Origin: Spiro-02 sp034114085
Lineage (GTDB): Bacteria > Spirochaetota > Spirochaetia > Sphaerochaetales > Sphaerochaetaceae
Reading direction: 5' to 3'
Assembly: GCA_034114085.1 (NCBI GenBank)
Contig: JAXEWB010000024.1
Location: 12,679-76,678 of the forward strand
DNA: 64,000 nt
Every line of letters starts with the position of its first letter. The stretch's first letter is position 1. Positions 15,466 through 25,250 of this stretch are shown here, one piece after another. Position numbers and translations under genes: made by a program. Below the pieces are notes generated by a model, which was not told where the DNA came from, ran no database searches, and saw only the letters and a list, made by a program, of their open reading frames with translations.

Positions 15466-17973
15466 TCAATCCTTCTGTTGGGCGAGTACAGCCGCCACGG
15501 CCTCCGCCACCGCCTTCGCGATAGCCGAGTTCTGTCGGTTGGCTTCTTCTTGTACTCTCTGCTCCGCTTTCTGTCTAGCCTCCTGCACGTCCATATCGGC
15601 AAGATGGGGCATTTTATCGTTCGGGAAAGCATAGGAGAGCACTTGTTCCATGTCTCCCACCAGATGGAACTCGATTCCTTCCTTGAGATTGGCGTCCAAC
15701 TTGTCCAGGTCCCGCTTGTTGAATCGCGGAACGAGAATCGTTTTGACCATGTTCCGTTTCGCGGCGAGGACCTTTTCTTTCAGACCGCCGATCGGCATGA
15801 CCTTTCCCTTGAGCGACAGCTCCCCGGTCATGGCCAGGTCAGGGGCGATCGTCTGACCCGTCACCAGCGAATACAGCGCACAGGTCATGGTGACGCCCGC
15901 CGATGGACCGTCCTTCGGAGTGGCGCCTTCCGGTATATGGAGGTGGATGCCGTTCTTGTCGTACCAGGACATGTCTATGCCATGGCGCGGGCTCGCCGCC
16001 TTGAGCCACGTATACGCGATGTTCGCAGACTCCTGCATCACCTCGCCAAGCTGACCGGTGAGCTTCAGCTCGCCCTTGCCCGGTATCTCCTGGGCCTCGA
16101 TCACGAGAGTGTCCCCGCCCATGCTGGTCCAGGCCAGTCCCACAGCCATGCCCGGCCTGTCGGCGCGGAGGATTTCATCCTCATGGAAAATCGGCTGCCC
16201 CAGATATTTGACGACGCGCTCGCCGTCCATGGAAATAGGGAGCTTCAGCTGGTCTTCAGGAGTCTCCTCGATCTCAAGGGCCACCTTGCGGTGTATCTTG
16301 TCCAGCGCCTTCTCGTAGTTGCGTACGCCGGCTTCCCTGGCGTATTCGTCAGCGATCTTGCGGAGGATCGCGGAGGTGTACTTGACTTCCTTGGTCGTCA
16401 GACCGTGTTTCTTCATGCTCTTCGGCACAAGGTATTTCTTGCCTATGGCCAGCTTCTCGTCGGAAGTGTATCCCGCCAGCTGGATGACCTCCATGCGGTC
16501 GAGCAACGGGGTGGGGATCGTGTCCAGCGAGTTCGCCGTAACGATGAACAGGATCTCGGACAGGTCGAACGGAAGATCGAGGTAGTGGTCTCTGAAGGTG
16601 CCGTTCTGCTCCGGGTCGAGGACCTCCAGCAACGCCGAAGCGGGGTCGCCTTGATAGGAGACTCCCATCTTGTCGATCTCATCGATCAGAAATACCGGAT
16701 TCTTCGCCTTTACCGTCTTCAGCCCCTGGATGATCTTGCCGGGCATCGCCCCGATATAGGTCCTGCGGTGACCCTTGATCTCGGCCTCGTCACGCATGCC
16801 GCCGACGGAGAACCTGTAGTACTCCTTCTTCAACGCGCGGGCGATCGACACCCCGACCGAAGTTTTTCCTACTCCGGGAGGTCCGACCAGACATATGATG
16901 GAACCCTTCGTATCCTGCTTTTTCTTGCGGACGGCAAGGAACTCCAGAATCCTGTCCTTGACGTCCTTCATCCCGTAATGGTCCCGTTCCAGGATTTTCC
17001 GGGCGCTCTCGATGGAGAAATCCTCCGGCTTCGGTTCCTTCCATGGCAATGCGGTGACCGTTTCCAGATATGTCCGGCTGATGGAATATTCCGGGCTGTT
17101 CGGGTCGAGCAACTGGAACTTCTCCAGCTCGCTATAGACGGCTTCCTTCGCCTCTCCTTCAAGGGGGAGCGTCTCGATCTTCTTCTTGAGCTTTTCGTAA
17201 GTGCTGGTCTTGGGGTCGGTCGTCATTCCCAGCTCTATCTGGATCGCCTTGAGTTCTTCGCGGAGGAAATACTCGCGCTGGTTCTTTTCCAGCTTCTGGT
17301 TGATGCGCGCCTGTATCTTGGCCTGCATGCTCGCCAGCTTCTGTTCCTTCTTGATGAACACGAGGACCTTCTCGATCCGTTCCCTGACATTCAGCGTTTC
17401 AAGGATATTCTGCTGTTGTTCCCGTTCCACGTTGAGGATACTGGCGATGAAATCAGCCAGCTTTCCCGGATGGTCTATGTTGACCATGTTCAGACGCATT
17501 TCTTCGGTGAACAGCTGATTGCCCTTCGACAGCTCCTTCATCTCGCTGATCAGCTGCCGGGTCCACGCCCGCAGCTCGGTGGGCCGGTCCTCGACGTCGT
17601 CCAGATACTCGACTTCCGCGACAAGATACGGCCCGCTCGGATAGAACTGACGCACCTTGAAGCGTTTGAGCGTCGAGATGAAGATGTTGATGCCGCCGTC
17701 CGGCAGCTTGATCTTCTTGATGACCTTCGCCACCGTCCCTACGGTATGCAAATTGTCCGGATCATATTCCGATCCGTTTATATCGGCCTTCGTCAGTAAC
17801 AGCCCGATGTTCCCGCCATGGTTGATCGCCTGTCCTACGATATCGATATCCTCTTGGTCCGTGACCATGAGAGGCGTAAATAATCCCGGAAATACAGGAT
17901 TGCCGGTGATCGGCAGAATGAACAGATTATTGGGAAGCAGCTGCTCAATAGGCATCAGTTCCTTTTCTGGCAT
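15466..17973 (-). CDS. lon: ATP-dependent protease Lon
   Basis: Hexameric AAA+ serine protease that degrades misfolded and regulatory proteins in the cytoplasm. Seen: an N-terminal substrate-binding domain (LPITGNPVFPGLFTPL onward), a coiled region with REYFLREELKAIQIELG, Walker A GPPGVGKTS near residue 365, Walker B NPVFLIDEIDKM, and the C-terminal protease domain with the catalytic serine in PKDGPSAGVTM (about residue 690) and lysine in GLKEKVLAAKRN (about 733). A Glu/Gln/Ala-rich extension of some 45 residues follows the protease domain. The 835-residue length is normal. GGAGGG precedes ATG 17973; a 44-residue in-frame extension is not supported. The U32 gene follows directly. Confidence 0.97.
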   Translation of the reverse strand: MPEKELMPIEQLLPNNLFILPITGNPVFPGLFTPLMVTDQEDIDIVGQAINHGGNIGLLLTKADINGSEYDPDNLHTVGTVAKVIKKIKLPDGGINIFISTLKRFKVRQFYPSGPYLVAEVEYLDDVEDRPTELRAWTRQLISEMKELSKGNQLFTEEMRLNMVNIDHPGKLADFIASILNVEREQQQNILETLNVRERIEKVLVFIKKEQKLASMQAKIQARINQKLEKNQREYFLREELKAIQIELGMTTDPKTSTYEKLKKKIETLPLEGEAKEAVYSELEKFQLLDPNSPEYSISRTYLETVTALPWKEPKPEDFSIESARKILERDHYGMKDVKDRILEFLAVRKKKQDTKGSIICLVGPPGVGKTSVGVSIARALKKEYYRFSVGGMRDEAEIKGHRRTYIGAMPGKIIQGLKTVKAKNPVFLIDEIDKMGVSYQGDPASALLEVLDPEQNGTFRDHYLDLPFDLSEILFIVTANSLDTIPTPLLDRMEVIQLAGYTSDEKLAIGKKYLVPKSMKKHGLTTKEVKYTSAILRKIADEYAREAGVRNYEKALDKIHRKVALEIEETPEDQLKLPISMDGERVVKYLGQPIFHEDEILRADRPGMAVGLAWTSMGGDTLVIEAQEIPGKGELKLTGQLGEVMQESANIAYTWLKAASPRHGIDMSWYDKNGIHLHIPEGATPKDGPSAGVTMTCALYSLVTGQTIAPDLAMTGELSLKGKVMPIGGLKEKVLAAKRNMVKTILVPRFNKRDLDKLDANLKEGIEFHLVGDMEQVLSYAFPNDKMPHLADMDVQEARQKAEQRVQEEANRQNSAIAKAVAEAVAAVLAQQKD

Positions 17974-18279
17974 GAGATACCCTCCAATGCAAGTATTGTT
18001 TTTTATCACGTCCGTCCATGTCGGACGCGGCGATAATGAAGCTATCTTCCATAATGTAATCAAAGTTCGTCCGATAGGGAAGGTATCGCTGTGGAAGTTT
18101 TTCATTGGAACAGAGGAAAATTCCTACCGTCATTCCTTCGGTTTTATCCAATGGCCTGAAATTCCTGATTCTTTTCCTTGACTTTTCAAGAACTCATGGA
18201 ATGATGATTGGAAGAATCCGTCGGCGGGGCGTATCATATGTCCGCTTTGGTAGTCGTTTGAATGAGAGGTCGCAGTATA

Positions 18280-20088
18280 ATGACGGGATGGAAAGCAAGG
18301 GGCTGTCTGGTCACTCTGGCGGTACTGTCGTGCATGACGCCGGTTTGGGCTTGCATGACGCTGGTCGTCGGCAAGGATGTATCCCCGACCGGACATGTGC
18401 TGGTCGCCCACAACGAGGACATCGGGGGCCGGACCATGGTGGAGCATGGGTGGGTCGAGCCGAAGGTCTGGCCGGACGGATATCTGCTTCCGGCGGAACC
18501 CGGACGTGCCGCGATCCCACAGATCGGTGAGACTTTCGGTTTCTATTGGATCCAGGCCAAGTCCGCAACCGGCGGGCATTCCAATGCCGATGGCTTCTTG
18601 AACGAGAACGGCGTACTGGTAGTCAGCAACAGCTGCGCTGATTCCAAAGTCATGGTATTTGACGATTCCCGACTTACCGACGGCGGCGTCGAATACAACC
18701 TGCGTCGCATCGTCGCGGAACGCGCAACCAGCGCACGCAATGCCGTGGATATCATCATCGGCATGGTGAATGCCTATGGCTATGCGCCTTCCGGACGTAC
18801 CTATACGGTGGCCGACAAGGATGAAGCCTGGCAGGTCCAGATCGCCAGCGGCAAGCTGTATGTCGCCGTTCGCTGTCCCTCGGATGAAGTCGTTGTGATT
18901 CCCAACCACTACACCGTCCATAAACTCTCCGATTTCGCCCCGCAGGACATCATCTATTCAGAGAATCTGATTCCCTACGCGACGGACTGGTGGTTCTATG
19001 ATCCTGAAACCGACGGCGAGCTTGACTTCGCAAAAGCCTATCAAGATGATTTCACCTGGAAATCGGCTGAGAACGTCCACCGCCACGCCCGCGCCATGTC
19101 GATCCTCCAGGGCCGTGCCTGGACGGAGGATTCCTATCCCTTTTCCGTGAAGCCCCGGGGCAAGGTCTCCGTCGACACGCTCAAGCAGATACTGCGCGAC
19201 CACTACGAGGGTACGTTCAACGATCCTGCGTGGGGCAGGGCCGCCGTACCCGGCGGCGCCCCCCACGACACGGCAATCCGGCGCATCTGTACGGGTACGA
19301 CCATCGAGAGCGTCGTCTGCCAGTTCTCCGATGTTCCCGCGCTGACTACGCTCTGGTCGGCGTTCGGCCGGCCATGCGAGCTGCCCTATGTGCCGTTGCA
19401 TCCGCTGACGGGCCGGTTGCCCCGGGAGATTGACCAGATGGAGGATTCCTCGCTGGAACTGGAATGTCATTTGCTTCCTGACTATGCGCTGGTCGCCCAC
19501 GAGGATAGCGGCTGGCAGCGGTTCAGGGACTTCGGAAACCGAATGGAGATGGTGTATGAGCAGAACATCTTCGCGCTCAGCCGCCTGCTGTGGAGCATGG
19601 AATGCGGCATGGCCGACTCCAACGCTACGGCGGTGGAGCGTGCCTCTGCGCTTTTCCAAGCGGGACGCGGGACGGAAGCCATTGCGCTGCTGGCGACCTT
19701 CGACCAAATTCAGACAAACAGGGCTTTGGCGGTTATTACCGATTTCTCTAGGAATTTCAATGAAGCGCCCGCCTACTGCATCGGCGGCATCAGCCTTTCA
19801 AATCCCGCATCGACGTTCTATGTGACGTTTGACCCGCCAGCGGGGGAGAGGCCGATGGAGGAATCCATGAAATTCGGCCTTGGCTCCCTCGACATCCGGT
19901 TGCAGTACGCCTCACCGATGCCCGGTTCGCTCCGGTGTGTCGGCGATGGGCGCTGGCAGGTGGCGTTCAGTCCATCGGTTCTGATGAACCGGATATACGC
20001 GCCCGGTCTGTTCGACTTTTTTCTGGGTGGACGAACTACGTCGGGCAACTCCTTCGTATCTCAGCTGCTGGTGAGGCTCGTCCAGTAG
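18280..20088 (+). CDS. Peptidase family C69 (dipeptidase), exported
   Basis: N-terminal-nucleophile hydrolase of the PepD/C69 family, which cleaves dipeptides. Seen: a signal sequence ending in PVWA followed directly by C25 in CMTLVVGKDVSPTG, so removal of the signal peptide would expose the nucleophilic cysteine; then LVAHNEDIG, GHSNADGFLNENGVLVVSNS, and AWQVQIASGKLYVAVRCPSD, all family landmarks. About 600 residues. The enzyme probably works in the periplasm or at the cell surface and feeds amino acid uptake. GAGG lies 9 bases before ATG 18280; an in-frame ATG at 18262 is possible. It is divergent from lon and stands alone. Confidence 0.9.
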   Translation: MTGWKARGCLVTLAVLSCMTPVWACMTLVVGKDVSPTGHVLVAHNEDIGGRTMVEHGWVEPKVWPDGYLLPAEPGRAAIPQIGETFGFYWIQAKSATGGHSNADGFLNENGVLVVSNSCADSKVMVFDDSRLTDGGVEYNLRRIVAERATSARNAVDIIIGMVNAYGYAPSGRTYTVADKDEAWQVQIASGKLYVAVRCPSDEVVVIPNHYTVHKLSDFAPQDIIYSENLIPYATDWWFYDPETDGELDFAKAYQDDFTWKSAENVHRHARAMSILQGRAWTEDSYPFSVKPRGKVSVDTLKQILRDHYEGTFNDPAWGRAAVPGGAPHDTAIRRICTGTTIESVVCQFSDVPALTTLWSAFGRPCELPYVPLHPLTGRLPREIDQMEDSSLELECHLLPDYALVAHEDSGWQRFRDFGNRMEMVYEQNIFALSRLLWSMECGMADSNATAVERASALFQAGRGTEAIALLATFDQIQTNRALAVITDFSRNFNEAPAYCIGGISLSNPASTFYVTFDPPAGERPMEESMKFGLGSLDIRLQYASPMPGSLRCVGDGRWQVAFSPSVLMNRIYAPGLFDFFLGGRTTSGNSFVSQLLVRLVQ

Positions 20089-20217
20089 CGGGGGAGCCGC
20101 TAGCGAATACGGCTGGAGTAACGCCGCCATTGGTTCTTCATGCCGGATGAGAACTGCGTTCTTGCAAGGTCGGACCTAGGAACTTGGACTTCGGGGACGG
20201 ACTGGGGAGCTATACGG

Positions 20218-20622
20218 TCATCGGGTGACGGCCTTTTTGTTCCTGGCCTTTCTTTCCGCCTCCCACATAAGATTCTCCTCGACCCTGAAACGGACGATCC
20301 TCTCGACTAGCTCGTATGGGATGGGGCGGGAGATAGGGAACTGTATGGCTCCCTTCGATGTCTTGTATCCAGTCAGTTCGCCCAGAAAATGCTCTACGCC
20401 GCTCGCGCCAGGATAAAATCCGACATGATGCTTGCCCATGGCGAAGTGGACGAGGTTGCCGAACAGGTAGAACGTGGGCATCCGCCAGCTGATTTTCTCG
20501 GTTGCTTCTGGAGCAGCCTGCCGTATGGTTTGGCGCAATCGTTGCAGGCGTTCTTGTATGTCTTGGGGAAATAATTCAATATATCCGTCTATCGTCGTAT
20601 AATTTGATATTGCTTCGTCCAT
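20218..20622 (-). CDS. DUF1801 / YdhG-like protein
   Basis: Cytoplasmic protein of 134 residues with the DUF1801 fold (frataxin/YdhG-like). Seen: YIELFPQDIQERLQRLRQTI, APEATEKISWRMPTF, LVHFAMGKHHVGFYPG, and KTSKGAIQFPISRPIPYELV, in the order usual for the family. Biochemical role is unknown; members have been linked to iron handling only by fold. GGAGGG is 9 bases before ATG 20622; the longer frame upstream is not supported. It is divergent from arcC. Confidence 0.88.
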   Translation of the reverse strand: MDEAISNYTTIDGYIELFPQDIQERLQRLRQTIRQAAPEATEKISWRMPTFYLFGNLVHFAMGKHHVGFYPGASGVEHFLGELTGYKTSKGAIQFPISRPIPYELVERIVRFRVEENLMWEAERKARNKKAVTR

Positions 20623-20740
20623 GATGTTTTCCCTCCATCGACTGGATGATGAAACGGTACACAAAAACCGCCAGCTGGACAAGACTTTCCCTGATGCTTT
20701 CTGTTTTCCCGGTTTGTACCAAATCTCTTGATAAAATTTG

Positions 20741-20768
20741 TTGCAATTTGTTGCGTTCATGGTATGAT
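20741..20768 (+). promoter_or_regulatory. Promoter of arcC
   Basis: TTGCAA (20741-20746), 16-base spacer, TATGAT (20763-20768). The predicted transcript has a leader of about 80 bases. Confidence 0.6.
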
Positions 20769-20854
20769 GGGGGTGCCGGACAGCGAAGGACAAGCTGTCG
20801 GCGCATATCTTTATCAATCATGTGAAGCGCCCGAGAATGGGCCGGGAGAAGTCT

Positions 20855-21799
20855 ATGGACAGCAAACTGATTGTCATTGCGATCGGGGGAAACTCGCTTA
20901 TCGAAGATTCGCGTCATGTCACGGTATCAGCTCAGTACGAAGCCGCCCGCAAGACCGCGGCCCATATCGTCAAACTAGTTCAGGCCGGGCACCGGGTGGT
21001 TATCGCCCATGGAAACGGGCCGCAGGTCGGATATATCCTGCTTCGCGCCGAATTCTCCCGTTCCATCCTCCATACCGTTCCGTTGGACAGTTGTGTGGCG
21101 GATACTCAGGGAGCAATCGGGTACAACCTGCAAATGGCGCTGGACAATGAATTTACGAAAGTAGGGCTTCAGCCGCAGGTCGCGACCGTCGTCACGCAGG
21201 TCGAAGTATCCGACTCCGACCCGTCATTCCAGAAGCCGACGAAGCCGATTGGTTCCTTCATGACAAAGGAGGATGCGCAATACCATGTCGATCATGACGG
21301 CTGGAACGTGGTGGAGGACGCCGGGCGTGGCTACCGTCGTGTAGTCGCCAGCCCGAAGCCAGTATCCATCATAGAGCTTGGTACGGTAAAGACGCTTCTT
21401 GACAACAACATCATCGTCATTGCAGGCGGTGGCGGCGGCATTCCCGTGGTGCGCAAGCCGGACGGGATGCTCGAGGGCCGGGAGGCTGTCATCGACAAGG
21501 ATCTTGCCGCGGCTCTGATGGCGAAGCGGCTCAACGCCGACCTGTTCGTCATTTCGACCGCCGTCGAGAAGGTCTGCCTCAACTACGGGAAGCCTGACCA
21601 GAAGGCGTTGGATACCATTACCACTGAAGAAGCGAAACAATATGTCAAGGAAGGCCATTTCGCCCCCGGCAGCATGCTGCCGAAGGTGCAGGCGATCATC
21701 GATTTCGTGGAATCGACCGGCAATATGGGCTTGATCACCGATCCTGAACATATCTACGGCGCGCTCTACGAGGGCAAGGGGACGAAGATCGTACGGTGA
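20855..21799 (+). CDS. arcC: Carbamate kinase
   Basis: Transfers phosphate from carbamoyl phosphate to ADP, making ATP, ammonia and CO2; the last step of arginine-deiminase or other carbamoyl-phosphate-yielding fermentations. Seen: IAIGGNSLIEDS, VIAHGNGPQVGYILLR, the long GWNVVEDAGRGYRRVVASP segment, IAGGGGGIPVV, VIDKDLAAALMAKRLNAD and GSMLPKVQAIIDFVESTG, all characteristic. 314 residues. GGGAG precedes the start. No arcA or arcB is adjacent. Its stop overlaps the GTG start of the LemA-like gene (GTGA), so the two are co-translated. Confidence 0.95.
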   Translation: MDSKLIVIAIGGNSLIEDSRHVTVSAQYEAARKTAAHIVKLVQAGHRVVIAHGNGPQVGYILLRAEFSRSILHTVPLDSCVADTQGAIGYNLQMALDNEFTKVGLQPQVATVVTQVEVSDSDPSFQKPTKPIGSFMTKEDAQYHVDHDGWNVVEDAGRGYRRVVASPKPVSIIELGTVKTLLDNNIIVIAGGGGGIPVVRKPDGMLEGREAVIDKDLAAALMAKRLNADLFVISTAVEKVCLNYGKPDQKALDTITTEEAKQYVKEGHFAPGSMLPKVQAIIDFVESTGNMGLITDPEHIYGALYEGKGTKIVR

Positions 21800-22395
21800 G
21801 CAAAACGCTGAAAGCATTCTTTTCCGACCACCATGGCGCTATCGTCAGCATTGTGGTGGTTCTTGTCGTAGTCATCGTCGGGGCCGTCATCATGGATGGT
21901 TTCAACGGCAATACGCTGAACAGGGCCCGGGCGGCGGTAGATTCTGCCAGGAAGGAGGTCGACGCACTGCTGGACCGTCGTTTTGAGCTGGCTTCGGAAC
22001 TATCCCCTGTCCTCCAAGCCCTGACGATAGAGGCGCGTTCAATGTCGGACGGCCTGGATGCCACGGTGTCTGCGTATCGGATGGCTGGCGATGCCGCCGT
22101 TCCGATTTCCGACTCCTACAACCAGCTCGATGATATTCTGAAACAACTTCAACGCACATTGATCCTTCGCCCGAGTCTGCAAGAGGGTTCTGACGGACAG
22201 ACCGTGGTCAGGTTGCTCAAGACGTTGGGGGAGTGTGAGGAAGCTCTCGTCGGAGCGATGTCTGCGTATGAAGATGCGGCGCTTCAATTGGAGCGCCGCA
22301 TCGATAGTTTCCCGATGAATTTCAGTGCTTCCCGCCGCGGTATCTCCACGCCTCCGCGGTTTTCAATCCAGCGGGCGCTGCAGACCAAGCCGTAA
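21796..22395 (+). CDS. LemA-like membrane protein
   Basis: About 199 residues: a short cytoplasmic N-terminus, one membrane helix (residues 15-34, IVSIVVVLVVVIVGAVIMDG) and a helical extracytoplasmic domain. The pattern RARAAVDSARKEVDALLDRR, then LASELSPVLQALTIEA, and a last helix pair ending in YEDAALQLERRIDSFPMNF matches the LemA fold (the usual LkRRxdLIpnLv and YN...fP landmarks in degenerate form). LemA function is poorly defined. It starts at GTG 21796, inside the arcC stop, so it is coupled to arcC although no functional link is known. Conserved residues are drifted, so the call is moderate. Confidence 0.72.
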   Translation: MSKTLKAFFSDHHGAIVSIVVVLVVVIVGAVIMDGFNGNTLNRARAAVDSARKEVDALLDRRFELASELSPVLQALTIEARSMSDGLDATVSAYRMAGDAAVPISDSYNQLDDILKQLQRTLILRPSLQEGSDGQTVVRLLKTLGECEEALVGAMSAYEDAALQLERRIDSFPMNFSASRRGISTPPRFSIQRALQTKP

Positions 22396-22462
22396 ATAAT
22401 CCCCCGTATTCTGACGGTTCTGGATTTTCCTTACATTATTCTGGTGTGACTGCGTACCGCTG

Positions 22463-24058
22463 TCAGGCTTTTTCACTATCGGAAACGGGAGCGTCCCCTG
22501 TGTCCTGATGTCCTGTAGCTTGGTCATCCTCATAAACAGGATGTTCATCCTGCGGCGAAACGGATGATTGCGGGGTGATGGCGACCGTCGCCGGGCGATG
22601 GTCCGTTTCCTCTAGTCCCTCCGCCCGTAACCTGTTCTGCCGCCGGATTTCTCTTGTCAGCTCCTTTTCCCGCCGGCGTTCATCCCTGCTCTTTCGTTTC
22701 GGACGCTTCCTTGGAGCGAACCTGATTACCCAGCCCTGCAACGCATAGTAGGGGAGCAGGACGGCCAGGATCGGGAAATTCGCCTGATGGAAAATGTCCG
22801 GCAAAGCTCCTTTGAGGATCAGCAGCACAAGGCCAAGGGCGGAGAGCGTCCTGAAGCCCCTCTGCAATCCATGGATATTGCCTCTGATGCTGAACGCGAT
22901 GACGAATGACTGAACCGCCATGACCAGCAGCCATGGGTTGGCGAAAACAATGTTCTCATTGTACCAAGTGACATCGTGTGTGGAGCATGTCATCATGAAT
23001 AGCAGTACAGAGGATACAATCCCTAGAACCAGGCACAACACGCCGTTGTAGAAGCCAAAAAGGAAACGGGGCAACGCATATCCATATTCTTTGTTGCAAT
23101 GCCTGCGGTACCACCAGAGCAATCCAAGCCCGATGCCGCCGAGGATAAATCCGGCGAGCAGCGAAGGGAGGAATGTGCGGGGTGCCTCGGTCTTGTCCGC
23201 GGGACGCACGCCGAGACCTTTCGTGTCGTTGCGTATTTCCGTGGATTGGACGAGTGGCCGCGTAGTGCCGTCCGGCCAGGTCCATGAGAAATCACCTGCG
23301 GCCTGTTCAAGGATTTCCGGCAGGAACATTTCGTCCCAGAGCGTGATGCGATGGTCTATTTCCCCGCTTTGAAGAAAGTTAAGCCCCCAATCCACAATCG
23401 GGTCGCTAATCGTATGCCGCATGACATGCTGGCGGTACGTACCAGTTCCTGGAATTCCCTGCGCCCAGGTCTTGAATGCTCCGCCGGTCGCCGCATTGAT
23501 GATATCCCTGATTCGTGTGGCGCAGTTGTCCTTGAAATGATGGTACAGGTAGGTGTTGTTCTCTGGCTGGATGTTGGCGTTGAGGAACTCGATTGCCGCG
23601 AGTTTCGCGGACGGGGGAAGGTCGAGCGTCTGCACCCGCACGTCCCGCTGTTCCTTGACGGCTTCGTCAAGCCGCCAGTCGGCGGCTGAACCCATCACAT
23701 TGTAATACAGGCGTCCCAATGCGAAATTGCGGTAGAAATGATCTTGTTTGAAATTGAAGATTCCGTAGTCGAACATCACCGAAGTCCCCTCCGGCGGCAC
23801 AACGACCAGCGAAGAATGCCCGAACCAGGCGTAGAGCGGGTTGCCCCTGCCGATTGTGACGAGCTGTATTTCGCAGGTTTCGGCGAATTCCCTCTGGGAC
23901 TCCGGAATTGAAAAGTCGAAGTTCCACTGTGCGAGCATCCCCTCAGAATCGAAAGGCTGGACGGCGTGTACGTCTTCAATGACGGAAAAAGCCGACGCCG
24001 AGGCCGCCGCGACGAATATCAGGCCCACTGCCAACCAGAACGCTCTTCGAATTTTCAT
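22463..24058 (-). CDS. DUF4105/Lnb-like membrane protein
   Basis: About 531 residues: signal peptide or first helix (1-24), a periplasmic DUF4105 domain (roughly 50-290), then about five membrane helices (300-450), and a highly charged tail (KRPKRKSRDERRREKE). The DUF4105 landmarks are LYAWFGHSSLVVV, VMFDYGIFNF and YLYHHFKDNCATRIRDII with a conserved His and Cys. The family includes Lnb, a lipoprotein N-acyltransferase in Bacteroides, so a role in finishing lipoprotein acylation is a reasonable inference, not proven. ATG 24058 has no ribosome site but lies exactly 6 bases after a -10 element, so the mRNA is probably leaderless. Confidence 0.8.
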   Translation of the reverse strand: MKIRRAFWLAVGLIFVAAASASAFSVIEDVHAVQPFDSEGMLAQWNFDFSIPESQREFAETCEIQLVTIGRGNPLYAWFGHSSLVVVPPEGTSVMFDYGIFNFKQDHFYRNFALGRLYYNVMGSAADWRLDEAVKEQRDVRVQTLDLPPSAKLAAIEFLNANIQPENNTYLYHHFKDNCATRIRDIINAATGGAFKTWAQGIPGTGTYRQHVMRHTISDPIVDWGLNFLQSGEIDHRITLWDEMFLPEILEQAAGDFSWTWPDGTTRPLVQSTEIRNDTKGLGVRPADKTEAPRTFLPSLLAGFILGGIGLGLLWWYRRHCNKEYGYALPRFLFGFYNGVLCLVLGIVSSVLLFMMTCSTHDVTWYNENIVFANPWLLVMAVQSFVIAFSIRGNIHGLQRGFRTLSALGLVLLILKGALPDIFHQANFPILAVLLPYYALQGWVIRFAPRKRPKRKSRDERRREKELTREIRRQNRLRAEGLEETDHRPATVAITPQSSVSPQDEHPVYEDDQATGHQDTGDAPVSDSEKA

Positions 24059-24064
24059 ACCGAC

Positions 24065-24093
24065 AGAATAGCACATAAGGTGCGTTCATCCAA
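24065..24093 (-). promoter_or_regulatory. Promoter giving a leaderless transcript of the DUF4105 gene
   Basis: Minus strand: TTGGAT, 17-base spacer, TATTCT, then only six bases to the ATG at 24058. The expected start site is on or next to the A of the ATG. Confidence 0.6.
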
Positions 24094-24208
24094 TAACCTG
24101 CCGTGGAGAAACTCTTTCTCTTTTCCTCGTGTGATGTCGGTGATGAAAAATCTCCCTGTATGTCCGGATTCTTGTCGTCCGGGACGGTGATTCCTATTCG
24201 ATAGCAGG

Positions 24209-24237
24209 TTGACAGGGGCGGGCTGACCGTCTACTCT
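24209..24237 (+). promoter_or_regulatory. Promoter of recO
   Basis: TTGACA (24209-24214), 17-base spacer, TACTCT (24232-24237), then GGGAGG and ATG at 24258. The leader is about 14 bases. Confidence 0.7.
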
Positions 24238-24257
24238 GGACGGTACAGGGAGGCGAG

Positions 24258-24992
24258 ATGGAGCGGAACATCACCACGTTGGCAGTCGTGCTGCAAAGCC
24301 GCAGATGGGGTGAACTGCACCGCAAGGTCTCGTTGCTGACTCCCGAGCTGGGGATCATCGACGTCCTGGTGTATGGCGCGAGGAAGGGGCGTCAGGCGGG
24401 AAAGGCCGAAAGATTCCTTACCGGTAGGTTTTTTTTGTATTATAATCCTGTCAGGCAGGAGTATTCGTTGGTGGATGTCGAACCGCTGGCGGCGCATGAA
24501 GTGTTGGGGGAGGATCTCCGCCGGGTATGGGCCGCCTCGTTTTGCGTCGAGCTGATTTTGCGGACCGGAGGAGGGGAAAGCCTGCTGTTGTTCCTGTTGC
24601 TGACGCAGACGCTGGACCTGCTGTCTGACGGGGCCGTGGTGGACAGGGTGCTGATTCAATACGTCTGGAAATTGCTCCATATCGCGGGCAACGCCGCCGG
24701 CTTGGAGTCCTGTCCGGTGTGCGACCGGTTGTACGAACCGGATGAAATCCTCGGTTTCAGCCTATCGTTACTGGCGCCCTGTTGCCGTTCCTGCGCCGGA
24801 GAAGGCTACGAGATGATACTGCCGCCCGGCGCGAGGCGATACCTGGCGCTGACGGAAAAGCTGGAGATGCCCGAGGCCGTTTCCGTGGAATTGAGCGAAG
24901 CCGCCCAACAGCGAGTCAAGGCGTATATGCTACGGTATGCGTCGTTGTTTGCTGGCGAAGGACTGAAGACTCTCGCCGCCGGAGTCCTGTAG
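24258..24992 (+). CDS. recO: DNA repair protein RecO
   Basis: Recombination mediator that with RecR loads RecA on SSB-coated single-stranded DNA. Seen: N-terminal OB-fold (LAVVLQSRRWGELHRKVSLL, LGIIDVLVYGARKGR), a helical middle, and a C-terminal zinc-binding module with CPVC and CCRSC pairs (about residues 152-178), the typical RecO ligands. 244 residues is normal. GGGAGG lies just upstream of the ATG and a clear promoter 20 bases before it. RecJ, which works in the same RecFOR pathway, follows after a 258-base gap. Confidence 0.9.
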   Translation: MERNITTLAVVLQSRRWGELHRKVSLLTPELGIIDVLVYGARKGRQAGKAERFLTGRFFLYYNPVRQEYSLVDVEPLAAHEVLGEDLRRVWAASFCVELILRTGGGESLLLFLLLTQTLDLLSDGAVVDRVLIQYVWKLLHIAGNAAGLESCPVCDRLYEPDEILGFSLSLLAPCCRSCAGEGYEMILPPGARRYLALTEKLEMPEAVSVELSEAAQQRVKAYMLRYASLFAGEGLKTLAAGVL

Positions 24993-25250
24993 CCCCTCTC
25001 GTTTGGAGGAGCGCCGTCGGACTCTTGCGAACCCCTTGGCGGCGTCGAGTCCCTTGATGTTTTTTCGCCGGGAACGCCGGCCCTGATCCTTTTCTTCCGC
25101 GAAGGGTCTTGCAATACATGGAACCGGCGATGCCGTTCCCTTCAGGAACTTCATCGCACGGCCTATGACAGCGGAAACGGACGTTCCTTGGCCTTGGTCC
25201 TTCGACGTCCGTTGAATGCGTAAAAACAATAACAAGGTTGATGATTGTAT

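Noticed and set aside
15478..17799. A 773-codon plus-strand frame antisense to lon
   Set aside because: It is the mirror of the lon gene, a side effect of codon bias in GC-rich DNA. The minus-strand product has all Lon motifs; this one has none.
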